The notes under the pieces: model-generated
Told to the model about the DNA's origin: nothing
Seen by the model: only the letters and a program-made list of their open reading frames with translations
Databases searched by the model: none
NCBI RefSeq assembly: GCF_000150955.2
Contig: NC_011669.1
Span: 1,556,993-1,620,992, forward strand
Direction of reading: 5' to 3'
Length of the DNA stretch: 64,000 bases
Origin: Phaeodactylum tricornutum CCAP 1055/1
Taxonomy: Eukaryota; Bacillariophyta; Bacillariophyceae; Surirellales; Neidiaceae
Translations under genes and position numbers: made by a program
Shown here: positions 53,019-63,858 of the stretch, piece after piece
Layout of the letters: each line of letters starts with the position of its first letter
Numbering within the stretch: position 1 is the first letter of the stretch

Positions 53019-55976
53019 TTAGTCTGCTAGCAATGAATCAAGTTCCCAGTCCAGAGACATATTCAACGATGATTCGGAGGCGGTGGAGAGAGTCGATCGG
53101 CTGTTAACAGCCGATCGTGTCTTTTGTGGAGAGGGAATTTTGGATATACGAATGGGGCGAGATTGAACCGACAGTGGTTTCCCAACGGCACGTTCACGCA
53201 TCACCTTTTCCTTCTCCAGCTTTCGTTTCAAAAAAACTTCCTGCCGACGAACTTTATCTTTCAACAGCTGATTCTCTTTTTCCAGCTCCGTCACGTCCTT
53301 ATAGTCTTTTTTGGCTGCTTTTAACGCTGCGCTCGAAACGGCGAGATCTGCTTCAATAATTTGTCGGCGGCTCTGTTCAGAATGGATATCTTCCATGTAT
53401 TGATTCTCTTTGCGAACCCACTCGGCTTTCAACCGTCGCACTTCTTCTCCTTTCTCCGTCAGCAGTAAATCCTTACCATTAGACTCCTGCTTTAGTGCAC
53501 CAAGTACTGAAGACTCTCGTTCCAGTCGCCCTTCCAATATGTTTTTTTGCGACAATGCCTCTGACAAAAGTCGATCTCGCTCTTGGATAGCATTTTCGAG
53601 GAGTTTCTGCTGCCCTAGCTGTGCTGCAAGTTTGCTGTCGACGGATTGTACTTCCTTTCGAAGTGTTTCACATTGAAGCATCCACTCTTTCTCCTTGGAC
53701 TCAAACGACTGCACTCGAGCACTTTCTCGCTCAAGGGCAAGGACGAAGTTGTCACGCTCACTCTTTGCCGACGTTTCCGACGAGCGGAGCTCCAAAGTTT
53801 TTTTACGATACTCGTCACGCTCATTTTGAGCTCGTGATAGACAAGCCGCTAAGTGACTTACTTCACTAACTTGATCTTCAATTTTTCGATCACGCTCTTT
53901 CAACGAAATCACTAGTCGATCGACCTGCAACCGTAGGTCAACAATTGTTTCAGCAAAGCCGTTTTCTTCAAACTGATGATCTCTTGTTTTTTCCTCCGCC
54001 CGCTCTTCAAGTTCTGCAGCCCGTAATCTTAGTTGAGCAAGTTGCTGCTCCATTTCCCCCATAGTACTTTCGGCAGCGTGCTCTTTCTCGTTGATTGTCC
54101 TATTCAACCGTATGATTTCTTTGCGTAGACCACGAATAGTTTCGTCGGTCTTTTGAAGCTCAGATGTTCGCAAGTCTTGCAATTCAGAATCTTTGATGGC
54201 TAGATTTCTTTTGAGCTCTTTGATTTCTTCGCGAAGAATCTTCATTTCCGAACCGTGCTCCTTTGTCGCCTTCAAGAAATCATCTGCAAGGCTTTGCATC
54301 TCCTCCTTTAGAGATGTAATTGTCGAATCTTTTGTGGCGTCTACTTCATTGTGCATTCGCTGCTTCTCTTTTATCTCATTGTTGAGATTTGCGATGTGGG
54401 ACCGAAGCGTCGACGAAATGTTTTCCTGATTCGTTTTGTGCTTGTCAAACATCGTTTGTGCCTTAGCTTCGGCTGATTTCAGCTCCTCTTCAAGAAGACG
54501 TATAGTTTCGCGCCCAGTGTCCGCTTCAGATTTTAGTCTACTCTGCATCTGAGTCTTTTCTTCCTCCATAGTATACACTCTTTCGCGAAGCCCTTCTATT
54601 CTATGGGATTCCTGGGCGAGGAGCTCTTTTTCCATCTCGAGTCGAAGTACGTCCGCCTCAAGCTCTGCTATCTCAGTGTTTCTTTCGTGAAGACATTCCT
54701 TGAGATCAAATGTTTCCTGTGTCAACGCTTCAACATCTACTGTGAGAGTATCGAGGAGCTTACTGTCATCATACAGCCTTTCAAGGGACGACGACATTGC
54801 CATAGTCTCAAGCATTCGAGTAGAGATCTCCTCTTGAAGCCTTTCGATTAATGCTGATTTATCGGCCATCTGCTCATTCAATTGCTGAACATCAGCTTGA
54901 AATCTCGTTTCTAGATTCGCGATTGAAGCAGAATGCTCTACGGACAACTCTTGCAGCCTCTTTTCGTTGACTTCTGTCGAAGACCGTACCTTCTCATCTT
55001 GACTCATCAAAAGCGACGAGACCTCCTCCCTTATCTTCTGGATTGTTTCAACTTTTTCTTGCAGTCCCTGTTCGAGGTGAGTGACTTTCAAATCTTTCTC
55101 TCTCAAATACTCTTTCAAGTTTTTGGTCTCTAGATCATGCCCTTGGCGTTGTTGCTCTAAGTCCAGTTCTAAGCGCCTTAACAACTTACTTCGCTCTTCT
55201 TCCCACTCTCGCTTCTGGTCCATCAATTTACCGACATGCTGCAAAGAAAGCCTGAGTTTTTCTGCGACTTCGTTGTAATCTTTTGTAACAGTTTTTAAAA
55301 GTTGCTCAAGTTCACTTTGAGAAGCTTGGGACTGGTCAAGCTGCTGTCGAAGAGACGCTTTTGACACCTCGTCAACCTCCTTTTCACGTGCTTTGGCAAC
55401 AAGCTCGGTGACCTGCCTTGTCAAAGAGTCTTTGGCCGATTTTAGACAAGCCACTTCCTTCATTTTCTCAGCCTGTGAAGAACATCGCTTTGACAGTGAT
55501 ATGATTTCTTTTTCCCGCATAGAAAGCTCGCGTTCTAATTTCTTCTTTTCCGACTCGAGACGCCCTGACGAGTCCGTTAGAGTCTGGCGTTCTTTCTCAA
55601 TTTCTGCTAAACCCTTTTGGATGCCTTCTAGTTTGACGTTGAGGGCTATCAACTCGCGATCTTTGGTTCTCTTTGAAAGCTCTTGCTCGTGAATAACATG
55701 CAATAGATCTTTGCGTCCGGCCTTGAATTCCAAAAACTGCGCAGGCAGGTGTGACTTTGTGCTTTCCTCGTGTAGTTCGACATAGTCCTTGTGACGCTTT
55801 TTGCCCGAAGACCTGGGCCATTTTCGATTTGGCGACAAAAAACCTAGAGGAAGTCGTCCCTTTGACTCGGATTGATTTGGAGTGATGTCGCTTGAACTCG
55901 TTATTTTGTTCGGTGAAGACCAGACGTTTTCCTTTAAAGGACCGATTGTGAAGTTGCGGCCAGAAGTAAACGACAT
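53019..55976 (-). CDS. Long coiled-coil protein, unknown function
   Basis: 985 aa, single exon, ATG at 55976. The first 75 residues are Ser/Pro/Lys-rich with SP sites (GFLSPNRKWPRSSGKKRHKDY), typical of a phospho-regulated disordered head. Residues about 85-920 are nearly continuous coiled coil, Glu/Lys/Leu/Gln-rich, with short breaks. The basic tail has a KIPSPQKTRSAVNSRSTLS stretch before the acidic end LDWELDSLLAD. SMC-, kinesin- and golgin-type domains are absent. The layout resembles centrosome or spindle-pole scaffold proteins, but that is inference from composition only. Confidence 0.75.
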   Translation of the reverse strand: MSFTSGRNFTIGPLKENVWSSPNKITSSSDITPNQSESKGRLPLGFLSPNRKWPRSSGKKRHKDYVELHEESTKSHLPAQFLEFKAGRKDLLHVIHEQELSKRTKDRELIALNVKLEGIQKGLAEIEKERQTLTDSSGRLESEKKKLERELSMREKEIISLSKRCSSQAEKMKEVACLKSAKDSLTRQVTELVAKAREKEVDEVSKASLRQQLDQSQASQSELEQLLKTVTKDYNEVAEKLRLSLQHVGKLMDQKREWEEERSKLLRRLELDLEQQRQGHDLETKNLKEYLREKDLKVTHLEQGLQEKVETIQKIREEVSSLLMSQDEKVRSSTEVNEKRLQELSVEHSASIANLETRFQADVQQLNEQMADKSALIERLQEEISTRMLETMAMSSSLERLYDDSKLLDTLTVDVEALTQETFDLKECLHERNTEIAELEADVLRLEMEKELLAQESHRIEGLRERVYTMEEEKTQMQSRLKSEADTGRETIRLLEEELKSAEAKAQTMFDKHKTNQENISSTLRSHIANLNNEIKEKQRMHNEVDATKDSTITSLKEEMQSLADDFLKATKEHGSEMKILREEIKELKRNLAIKDSELQDLRTSELQKTDETIRGLRKEIIRLNRTINEKEHAAESTMGEMEQQLAQLRLRAAELEERAEEKTRDHQFEENGFAETIVDLRLQVDRLVISLKERDRKIEDQVSEVSHLAACLSRAQNERDEYRKKTLELRSSETSAKSERDNFVLALERESARVQSFESKEKEWMLQCETLRKEVQSVDSKLAAQLGQQKLLENAIQERDRLLSEALSQKNILEGRLERESSVLGALKQESNGKDLLLTEKGEEVRRLKAEWVRKENQYMEDIHSEQSRRQIIEADLAVSSAALKAAKKDYKDVTELEKENQLLKDKVRRQEVFLKRKLEKEKVMRERAVGKPLSVQSRPIRISKIPSPQKTRSAVNSRSTLSTASESSLNMSLDWELDSLLAD

Positions 55977-56568
55977 GCTGCCTGCGTATGCTCTCTTTGA
56001 GGCACCTCAATTTTAACGGATACAAGCCTCTATTTTGGAACGATGCCAGGGTGTGATGGGAACGAGTACACTCTGCTCCTTTGTTGGCTAGGAGAGGTAC
56101 CGCCCATTGTCGCATCACAGAAAAAGTGAGTTAGAATAAGCATACAAGGGAACGGTTCGTTATAAAGTATAAAGACATGTATGGATCTATACTGGCTTGC
56201 TTTATGAAAATTAGAACTTTAAGTCTCACAGACACTTAGTTACTGTTTGCACGCGCTCCGATCTTCAGTTTGTCTCATTCTCTCAATTTTCTTGCTATGA
56301 ATCTCTATCCCCAAAAGTACATCCGCCGAATTAAAATAAGCGAACCTATCTTTACAGAGTTCATTCTGCCGCACACTTGCATCAGACAGCGATGACGTCA
56401 TTCCAGGTTCAAGATACAAGGCGATATTGTAAGGCGTGGGTACGATGCTCACAATTTCAACTCGTGGATCCACATCAAGTTTTTGGTTGGAACTACTGGC
56501 GTCGCTTCCCTACAATAATCGTAGCCGAACACTCTAAAATTGACTGTGAATATCGTGTATCAAACGAG
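55977..56568. other. Divergent intergenic region, coiled-coil gene / DUF1517 gene
   Basis: About 590 bp. TGACTGTGA lies at 56541-56549, 20 bp before the DUF1517 start. The downstream frame is open from 56377 but the earlier residues do not look like protein. Confidence 0.4.
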
Positions 56569-57447
56569 ATGATGCCCGCTTGTCATTTCGTTTTATTAAT
56601 TGCTATGGTAGGCATCGCGAGCGCTTTCTTACCTCCTGCTAAGCCACTGGGAGGAATATCTCGAAAAACCCAAATCATACCTTCATTTCACATGTTTGAC
56701 AAAGTTTTTGAAGACGAAGGACCTCTCGGAAAAGGTATTACAGTAGGAAAAATTCAAGTGGCATTGACTGCCGGCGATCGATCTCCTTCGAGTATTTTGG
56801 GTCTACTGGAGCGCAAGGCGCGAGCAGACGATGACTCATCCTACGGACTTGCGCGCTCGGCCTACGACGTCTGCATGGCACTATTGCGTAAAGAGGACGA
56901 TTGGGTTGGGGCATGCAGCCAGAGTCAATGGTTCAAGGGAGGCGATAGTGGTAAAGCGGAGAGTACTTTTAATACATGGGCAGATAAGGAAGGTGCCAAG
57001 TTCGAAAAGGTGAGATTTTCATGATTGGGATTGGACGCCTGGTCGTCACAAAAAATCGTCTCATTGTTGTATGGCTTGATTTAGGAATACATCCCGGAAT
57101 CTAGTAATGACGATAAAGTTGGAGGCTCAACTACTGTTGTTGTTAGTATGATTATTGAGATACAAGGAGATGCCACTGAGTAAGTTGTTCAGATATATGT
57201 GTCTCGTCTGACGCTACCCATTCCCTCCTCACATTAATTTTTCTTCGCCTTCTCGATTAGGTTTGACGGTGCTGGATATACTCGGGAAGCTACAAAGAAA
57301 GTCCTCTCTAACATTGCGAGTGACTGCATGGTTGAAGAAGGTGACAACGTCAACGCTGTCGAGATCTTTTGGACACCTAGCGATCCGGAGGAAGTCTTGA
57401 GCAAGAACGATATGATCATTGACTTTCCGGAACTCATTGACATGTAA
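56569..57447 (+). CDS. Plastid-targeted DUF1517 protein
   Basis: Exons 56569-57009, 57085-57179 and 57261-57447 join in phases 0 and 2 (75- and 81-bp introns), giving 240 aa. The start is set by a signal peptide, MMPACHFVLLIAMVGIASAF, where ASAF is the classic diatom plastid cleavage motif with Phe at +1. The mature part matches DUF1517, a family of cyanobacteria and plastids: ITVGKIQVALTAGDR, LARSAYDVCMALLRKEDDW, FNTWADKEGAKFEK, TTVVVSMIIEIQGD and AVEIFWTPSDPEEVLSKND. The Gly-rich membrane part found at the N-terminus of many members is absent. Biochemical function is unknown in the family; a thylakoid or envelope role is inferred. Confidence 0.82.
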
Positions 57448-57963
57448 CTAGAGCTGTCCTTCTTTCGCTAGCAGAAGAAACTTATAGCTCATACTATAGA
57501 ATAATTTCTCTGTCCCGCTATGAATAAGCATTTCTGAATCAGTTCCGCTTGGAATGGTTCATGTACCCATAGTGCCACTAAAGCGACTGTTTGTGCACAA
57601 CTAAACATCGAAACGCATGGGTCGACTTTCTTGGGAGCCAAAGTGGCTCTTTTTGGAAGCAATCACCAAAGCCTGCCTATATGTTCGTTTTGACCATCCT
57701 TCGCGTATGAGCTACCGTGTCCATCGCTCCTCGAACAACGCGCAGCAGGACACATGTTTCTCCTCATTTTTGAAAATCCAGTCGCCACTTTCTGCTGACA
57801 ATGAAGCCCGCGTACTTTCTTGCGGCAGCAAATTGGATTTATTGCTCAGTTGCTGCGTTTCCTGATTTGTTATTTTTTTCTTTTGCGCGTCGCCACAAAC
57901 AGTCTTGTATACAAAACAGAAAAGGAGCGACGACCAGGTTATTATTGTTATAGAAGGGTGTCT
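57448..57963. other. Convergent 3' region
   Basis: 516 bp between convergent stop codons. No coding, repeat or RNA signal recognised beyond ordinary 3' UTR-like sequence. Confidence 0.3.
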
Positions 57964-59237
57964 TTAATGGTATCCTTGCACACGAGCAAAGTGCCCTCCG
58001 GCGCGATAAATTTGCATAAACTCGAAAGCAATCTTCTCAATAGGAGTAGGCTCAATGCCCAAATCCTGCATGGTCAAGATCTTGGTCTGTTCGTATTTCT
58101 GCAGCTTGTACTCTTCTGGTGGCATGGAGGGAAGAAAATCTTCGCTCCATATTTCCACTAAATCTGGGGTGATGAGCGGATCGCGCTGGTACTGCAGTAC
58201 CTTGGCAATTGCGGCGTAGTAGTCGTACGGAAGATTGAAAACAGGTCGGTTCCGTTCCGTGATATCATTCACAAAATCGGCCAACTCGCTGTACGAAAAC
58301 TCGGCTGGACCAAAGCAGTCGATTTGGCGACCTTCAAAGATGGATGGATTGTCGCAGACCTTGAGAATAGTCTTGGCCACGTCTCCCGCCCACACGGGCT
58401 GCGTCAGGGTCTTGCCCCCATCCACGAGTGGTACGATCCGGTACCATTTCGCCATACGAGCGAACCAATGTAGGAAACGATCCTGTTTGCCAAAGAACTG
58501 CGTAGGACGGATGATGGTCGCCCAGGGGTAAACTTCCTTGATGGCCTGCTCTCCAGCGTACTTGGTGCGGGACCATTCCGAACGAGCATCCGGAGACGCC
58601 GAAGCCGAAGAGACGTGAACGAAGTGATCCACTTGCATTTCGAGACAGATTTCCGCCAGCGTACGAGGAATTTCTACGTTGGCATCCGCGAACGAATAAT
58701 TCGTACGGTAACCAACGTACGGAAACTTGGCAGTCTGGATCGGCTGCCCCGACTCGTAGTATTTTCCGATCATATTGACGACGACATCAGCATCCTGAAT
58801 GACTTCCTTGATGGAATCACGATCGCGGGGGCTGTAAAACTGGAAGCGTGTACGCCCGAGGTCGAAGGGAATCTTGAGGTGACGCATTTCCATATCGTCT
58901 CCGCGATTTGCCAAATACGCCATGAAACCGTTCGCTCCTGAAAAGTGTACGCCGACGTGAGCAACCACTGGCAATCGTTCAACTCGATAGTTGCTAGTGG
59001 AAAATAAAAACACGCACCTAATTCACCACAAACATAATTTCCTAAGAATCCCGAAGCTCCGAAGAGAGCCACCTTGACTCCGGCCTCGGAGGAATGCCCG
59101 CCGGAACCAGCTTCTCCAACTCGCCGTTCCGTCAGCTTCGGTGAATAGAAGTTAGACAGAGATCGACGGCCGCAGACCAACAAATTCTGTCTTGCCGTTG
59201 CCTGTGTTGCCGCAAACATCGTCATTGCAATCGTCAT
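57964..59237 (-). CDS. NDUFA9: Mitochondrial complex I 39-kDa subunit
   Basis: Accessory subunit of NADH:ubiquinone oxidoreductase with a short-chain-dehydrogenase fold that binds NADPH. Exons 59018-59237 and 57964-58937 join through an 80-bp GTGCGT..CAG intron in phase 1 and give 397 aa. The N-terminus is Arg/Ser/Thr-rich without acidic residues at first, a mitochondrial presequence. The Rossmann loop VALFGASGFLGNYVC sits about residues 54-68 and is completed across the junction as GELG-ANGFMAYL. Later blocks are ADVVVNMIGKYYES, DHFVHVSSASASPDARS, TIIRPTQFFGKQDRFL and QPVWAGDVAKTI, all typical of NDUFA9. The promoter is shared with the divergent vacuolar receptor gene. Confidence 0.9.
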
Positions 59238-59616
59238 GGTCACCAGCAGCAAGATTTATTTCGAACGGTACAAACGCTGAGAGAAGACTGGAACAAAACT
59301 GCTGCTGCTCTTGCCGTTGATTTTGGTTGACCATTTCACGGCAGACCGTATCGGGCACACACAGATTTAACAAAGCCAAACAAAAAGCAGCAGTAGATCC
59401 TTAAATCACATAACCCGGATGTATAATCAAATCCTGGCCCCTTTCTCGTTCGTAGGCCCGTGAGATGACGTGCCGTGATTACCGTTTATGCGGAAATTAT
59501 GTCTTGCTGTCAGCCGTATTCACAGTCAGTTGGAACAATCAAAGCGAAGAAAGCTCCCGGGGCCAAATGTTTGTCTCATAATTTCCCTCCACTCGAAAAC
59601 AAATACATCTCTCACC
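59238..59616. other. Divergent intergenic region, NDUFA9 / VSR-1
   Basis: 379 bp. TCACAGTCA lies at 59520-59528, 89 bp before the receptor start. No gene or repeat seen. Confidence 0.35.
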
Positions 59617-61678
59617 ATGACGCTCTTTCGTCTCGCCATTTTCGCCGTCTTTGCGACCTCTGTGCAAGGCAAAACCAACGAAGATCAAAAGGCAACTAGT
59701 AAGCTTATGGTGCATGTAAGTTGCGTAAGATTTTGAGCTGTTCTTCATCTATCGGGATTCACTTTTTGAATCAACTACTATTTTCGCTACGTTGAGGAAG
59801 GCGAGAAATGTAATCACGTTGATGTCTGAAGCTGCCTTTAGGAATCAAATTGGTCAAAATTGTAACCTTTCTGTATCAGGATGAGTTGTAATAAGCTTTT
59901 GATGGTTCCAGACCTTCTTTTCAGTGCATGAAACTGTTTTTCGACAAGTTTTTTCAAATCCCGTTGTCCAGTGTGTACGTGACAAATACACTCACTTACT
60001 CTGTATTGCTTATGCTTTCAGATTCCCCACATGCTTTACAAATCCGCAGGATACGATCACCGCGAAGCTCTATTTGGCATGCCAGCGTATGGTGGTTCGA
60101 TCTCTCAGAATGTGTACTACGCCGACAGCGACCTCTGTGATCCGTCCGAAGAAATTGAAGGCTATCCACAAACCGACTCGGATGGCGACGACGACGATGT
60201 AGCACCATTTCCAGCGCCCTATATTCTCATGGTTAACCGCGGAGGATGTACCTTTGTGCAAAAGGTACGGAAAAGACGACGATAAAAATGTCCTTGAACC
60301 GGCGAAGTTCTCACCTTTTTCTCATCCACAATGTTCTCGGCGACAGGTGCGCAACGCACAGCACATTGGAGCATCAGGTGTTTTGATCGCCGACGACACC
60401 TGTCTCTGTTCGGATAAAGTCTGTATGGCCAACAGTGAAGACGACGAGGACGCCTGCCAAGTCAGCGAACCCATCATGTCCGATGACGGTTCGGGTGCAG
60501 ACATATCAATCCCGTCTTTCTTAATGTTCAAGATGGACTCGGAGCGAATCATTGAAGAAGTCAAGAGCAATCGACCTGTTCAGGTTGAAATGGCTTGGAG
60601 TCTTCCGAACCCTGACGATCGTGTAGAATATGATCTGTACACGTCCCCGACCGACTCCATTAGCAAATCTTTTATCCAAAGCTTTAAACAGCTTGCGGTG
60701 GCTCTTGGAGGCCGCGCGTACTTTACGCCGCATATGTACATTTTTGACGGCATAAAATCACAATGCCACGGATCGGATGGGGAGAGTCATTGCCATACTC
60801 TCTGCACCAACAACGGACGGTACGCCATATACGCCTCCAACCTAAGCTTGAGGCGACAAGAATTGGACACGCTTCTCACCCTTTCCTTTATCCTTTCCTA
60901 TAGATACTGTGCCACCGACCCTGATGGTGACTTGGAACGTGGTATCTCGGGTGCTGACGTTGTCACCGAAAGCTTGCGTCGTATCTGCATCTGGAATCAC
61001 TATGGCGCCCCCAACGGTATCGGAGAAATCTGGTGGGACTACGTAATCGAATTTGAACAGCGCTGTGCCGCTTCAGACTACTTTTCTGACACAGCCTGTA
61101 TCCAAGAAGTGTACCACCGCGCCCAGGTTGACGGTGACATGGTCGAGCGGTGCATGACGGATAGTGGTGGAACTATAGCGGATGGGGCCAACACCAAGCT
61201 TGACTTTGAACTAAACGCCCAGACGGACCGGGGAGTAGTTATTCTGCCAACTACTTTCGTCAACACGGCTGCTATCCATGGTGCCTTGACCCCGTCGAAT
61301 GTTTTTAACGCAGTGTGTGCGGGTTTCGCCGATGGCACAGCCCCCGAAAGTTGCAACACGTGCAGTTCCTGTAAAGACACGATTTTCTGTGTCGGTCAGG
61401 GGTACTGCAAAGCGAACGATTCGTCCGGTGGCCCCGCGGAAAGCGGAGTATCTGGACATGCCTTCGCGACTTCCATGCTGATTGTGATCGGGTGTTTCTC
61501 CACCTTGGGTGCGTGGTACTACAAACGCACCAAGGACGAGCTGCGAGACCACGTTCGTGGCATCATGGCCGAATACATGCCTCTCGACGACAACGAAGGA
61601 GACCTCGGAAATCCAATGGATTTTTCAAACAATGGCGATGCGACCACTTCACTCATGATGGGCCCGGACTCGATTTAG
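59617..61678 (+). CDS. Vacuolar sorting receptor-like protein, copy 1
   Basis: Type I membrane receptor that sorts soluble cargo from the Golgi to the vacuole, related to plant VSR/BP-80. Exons 59617-59715, 60022-60264, 60347-60819 and 60904-61678 give 529 aa. The last intron (84 bp) is a multiple of three without a stop; removal restores NNGRYCATDPDGD as in copy 2. A signal peptide comes first (LFRLAIFAVFATSVQG). A PA domain spans about residues 35-190 (YILMVNRGGCTFVQK, GASGVLIADDTC), and the VSR-specific region includes WWDYVIEFEQRC and VILPTTFVNTAAIHGALT. One TM follows (MLIVIGCFSTLGAWYY), then a tail with RGIMAEYMPLDD. Plant VSRs carry IMAQYMPLD, whose Tyr motif binds AP-1. EGF repeats are reduced or absent. 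Confidence 0.87.
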
Positions 61679-62165
61679 AAAACCTCGTGCAGCGTAGACG
61701 ATACGTCCCGTCCATTTTGCATACCTCTTCTAATTAATATATACAGTCACCGTCAATTTGACAGTGAAACAATCACTTTGCATTGGCTTCACTGAGTAGT
61801 CTGACCGCATCTCCAACCTGGTCCTCGCTCTAATAGAGCTAGGTTTTGTGGTTTGGTCGTTCTTGGCAGATCTTATACATTGGAAGTTTGCAAATTTCAA
61901 GACTTATATATTGAAAAAACCGACCACTTTTCGTTGGGTGTGTTAGTTACTACGTAGCTAAGTAGGATTTATATAGGTGGAATCTCAACCGTGACCAGCG
62001 CGGGTTTAGGGACAGGGAACGCGGGAAAGCTTGTGCGACCAAATCATAGAGCAGCGCGAGTCGCTTTTTGCGGAGATAGACGGCACTCTCCGTGATCACA
62101 GGGTTGGTTCCTTGGGAATCATCCAAAAAATCTCGCTGTCCGGCAAATAAGGCGAGAAGATCACG
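61679..62165. other. Spacer between the two VSR genes
   Basis: 487 bp, AT-rich, with CGTCAATTTGACAGTGAAAC near 61751, a relative of the TGACTGTGA motif. No coding signal. Confidence 0.3.
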
Positions 62166-63858
62166 ATGGTCTCCATCAAAGCTGTCCTGATTACCCTGAC
62201 TGGACTTAGATTGAAGCATGTTACTGCAGTCTCAGCATCCGGTAGTCGCCTGCAGGTTCAGGTACGTCTCCGAGAGCGTAAATTCGTATACGCACCATTG
62301 CGGTTGTGCTGACTGTGAAAACCGTTCCTTGCGCTCGCCCCAGATTCCCAGTGCTCTGAAAAAAGAAGGTGGCTATGAGCACCGTGAAGCTCTTTTCGGA
62401 ATCCCCCCATACGGTGGATCCATTCAACAGCAAGTGTACTACGCGGACTCGGCGTTGTGCGATGCCCGGGTCGACGCGACCGGCGGTTTCCCACAGCGCG
62501 CTGACAACACACCCTGGAAGACCCCCTTTATTCTCATGATCGATCGCGGCGTGTGCAGCTTTGTCTCCAAGGTCCGTAACGCCCAAATGGTGGGGGCCTC
62601 CGGGGTCTTGATTGCCGACAATATTTGTCAGTGCAGCGCGAAAGATTGTCAGAACGAACCTACGCACAATGATTGTGACGGGAACGAACCGGCCGCAAAC
62701 GACGATGATGAAACCGGCAACGATGCAGCCGGCAATGACGATTGTCAAAATAGAACTCCAAGCAACCAGTGCGAAGCTACAGAACCGATCATGGCCGACG
62801 ATGGATCCGGCGGCGATGTTTCCATCCCGGCTTTTCTGCTTTTCAAACAAGATGCGGACCCAATCAAGGCAGCCTTGAAGCTGAATCAAATCGTTCGGGT
62901 GGAAATGTCGTTTCCTCTCCCGGCGCCCGATAGTCGTGTCGAGTACGATTTGTGGACTACACCGGTGGACTCCGTGAGCCGGCCGTTTCAGTCTTCGTTC
63001 AAAGAGGGCGCTGAGGCCCTGGGGAAAGACGCCTTCTTTACTCCCCACATGTATATTTTTGACGGTATACGGGCCGGATGTCAAGGCTTTAATGGGGAAA
63101 ACGAATGTGTAAACCTCTGTACCAACAACGGACGGTACTGTGCCACTGATCCAAATGGCGATTTAGATTCCGGCGCTTCAGGAGCAGACGTGGTCAAAGA
63201 AAGTCTGCGCCGATTGTGTATTTGGCAGAGCTACGGAAAGGATGGTGTCGGTCGGGAGTGGTGGGACTACACGAAGGAATTTGTTTTCCGATGCGACAAT
63301 CCGGACAAAGCCTTTTTCAACAACGAAGAATGTGCTGTGGACGCGATGGCTCACGCAGGTGTAGACGCCAATACGGTGGATCGCTGCATGTCCGACTCGG
63401 GGGGTCTGGAGCAGGATTCTACCAATACCCTACTGGAAGCTGAACTGTCAAATCGTCAAGCTTCGGGTGTTGGTTTGATTCCGTCTTTGTTTGTAAACCA
63501 AGCTCCAGTGCGTGGCCAACTTTCGTTTGCGAATACCTTCAAGGCTATCTGTGCTGGATACGCACCCGGTTACGAGCCAAGTGTCTGCCAAAAGTGCATG
63601 ACCTGTCAAGACGAGGAAGGCTGTGTAACAAAAGGTCGATGTGAAGGCGCGGCTGGCATACAAAGCCGCGGCGTTTCGGCGTCTACCTTCGTCAGTGCCA
63701 TGGGAATTCTCACTCTTGTGTTTGGATCTCTAGGCTTCATACAGTTTCGCCGGCAGCAAAGGGCTATGCGAGATCAAGTGAGAGGTATCATTGCAGAGTA
63801 TATGCCGGTAGATGAGAATCAAAAGCAAATGGACAACTCCGTTGGAATTAAAGAGTGA
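62166..63858 (+). CDS. Vacuolar sorting receptor-like protein, copy 2
   Basis: Tandem paralogue of copy 1 in the same orientation. The longest frame starts at 62218, but the gene starts at ATG 62166: exon 62166-62261 (MVSIKAVLITLTGLRLKHV) joins through an 82-bp phase-0 intron to 62344-63858, giving 536 aa. The junction IPSALKKEGGYEHREALFG aligns with IPHMLYKSAGYDHREALFG of copy 1, supporting it. The PA domain has FILMIDRGVCSFVSKVRNAQ. An insert rich in Asn/Asp/Thr (about residues 160-195) is absent from copy 1. WWDYTKEFVFRC, a SLFVNQAPVRGQL segment, one TM and RGIIAEYMPVDEN follow, so the YxxPhi signal is kept with Val. TGACTGTGA lies in intron 1 at 62310-62318. Confidence 0.87.

Noticed and set aside
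62221-63084. 287-codon minus-strand frame
   Set aside because: Antisense shadow of the second VSR, with no domain and Val/Arg-rich composition.
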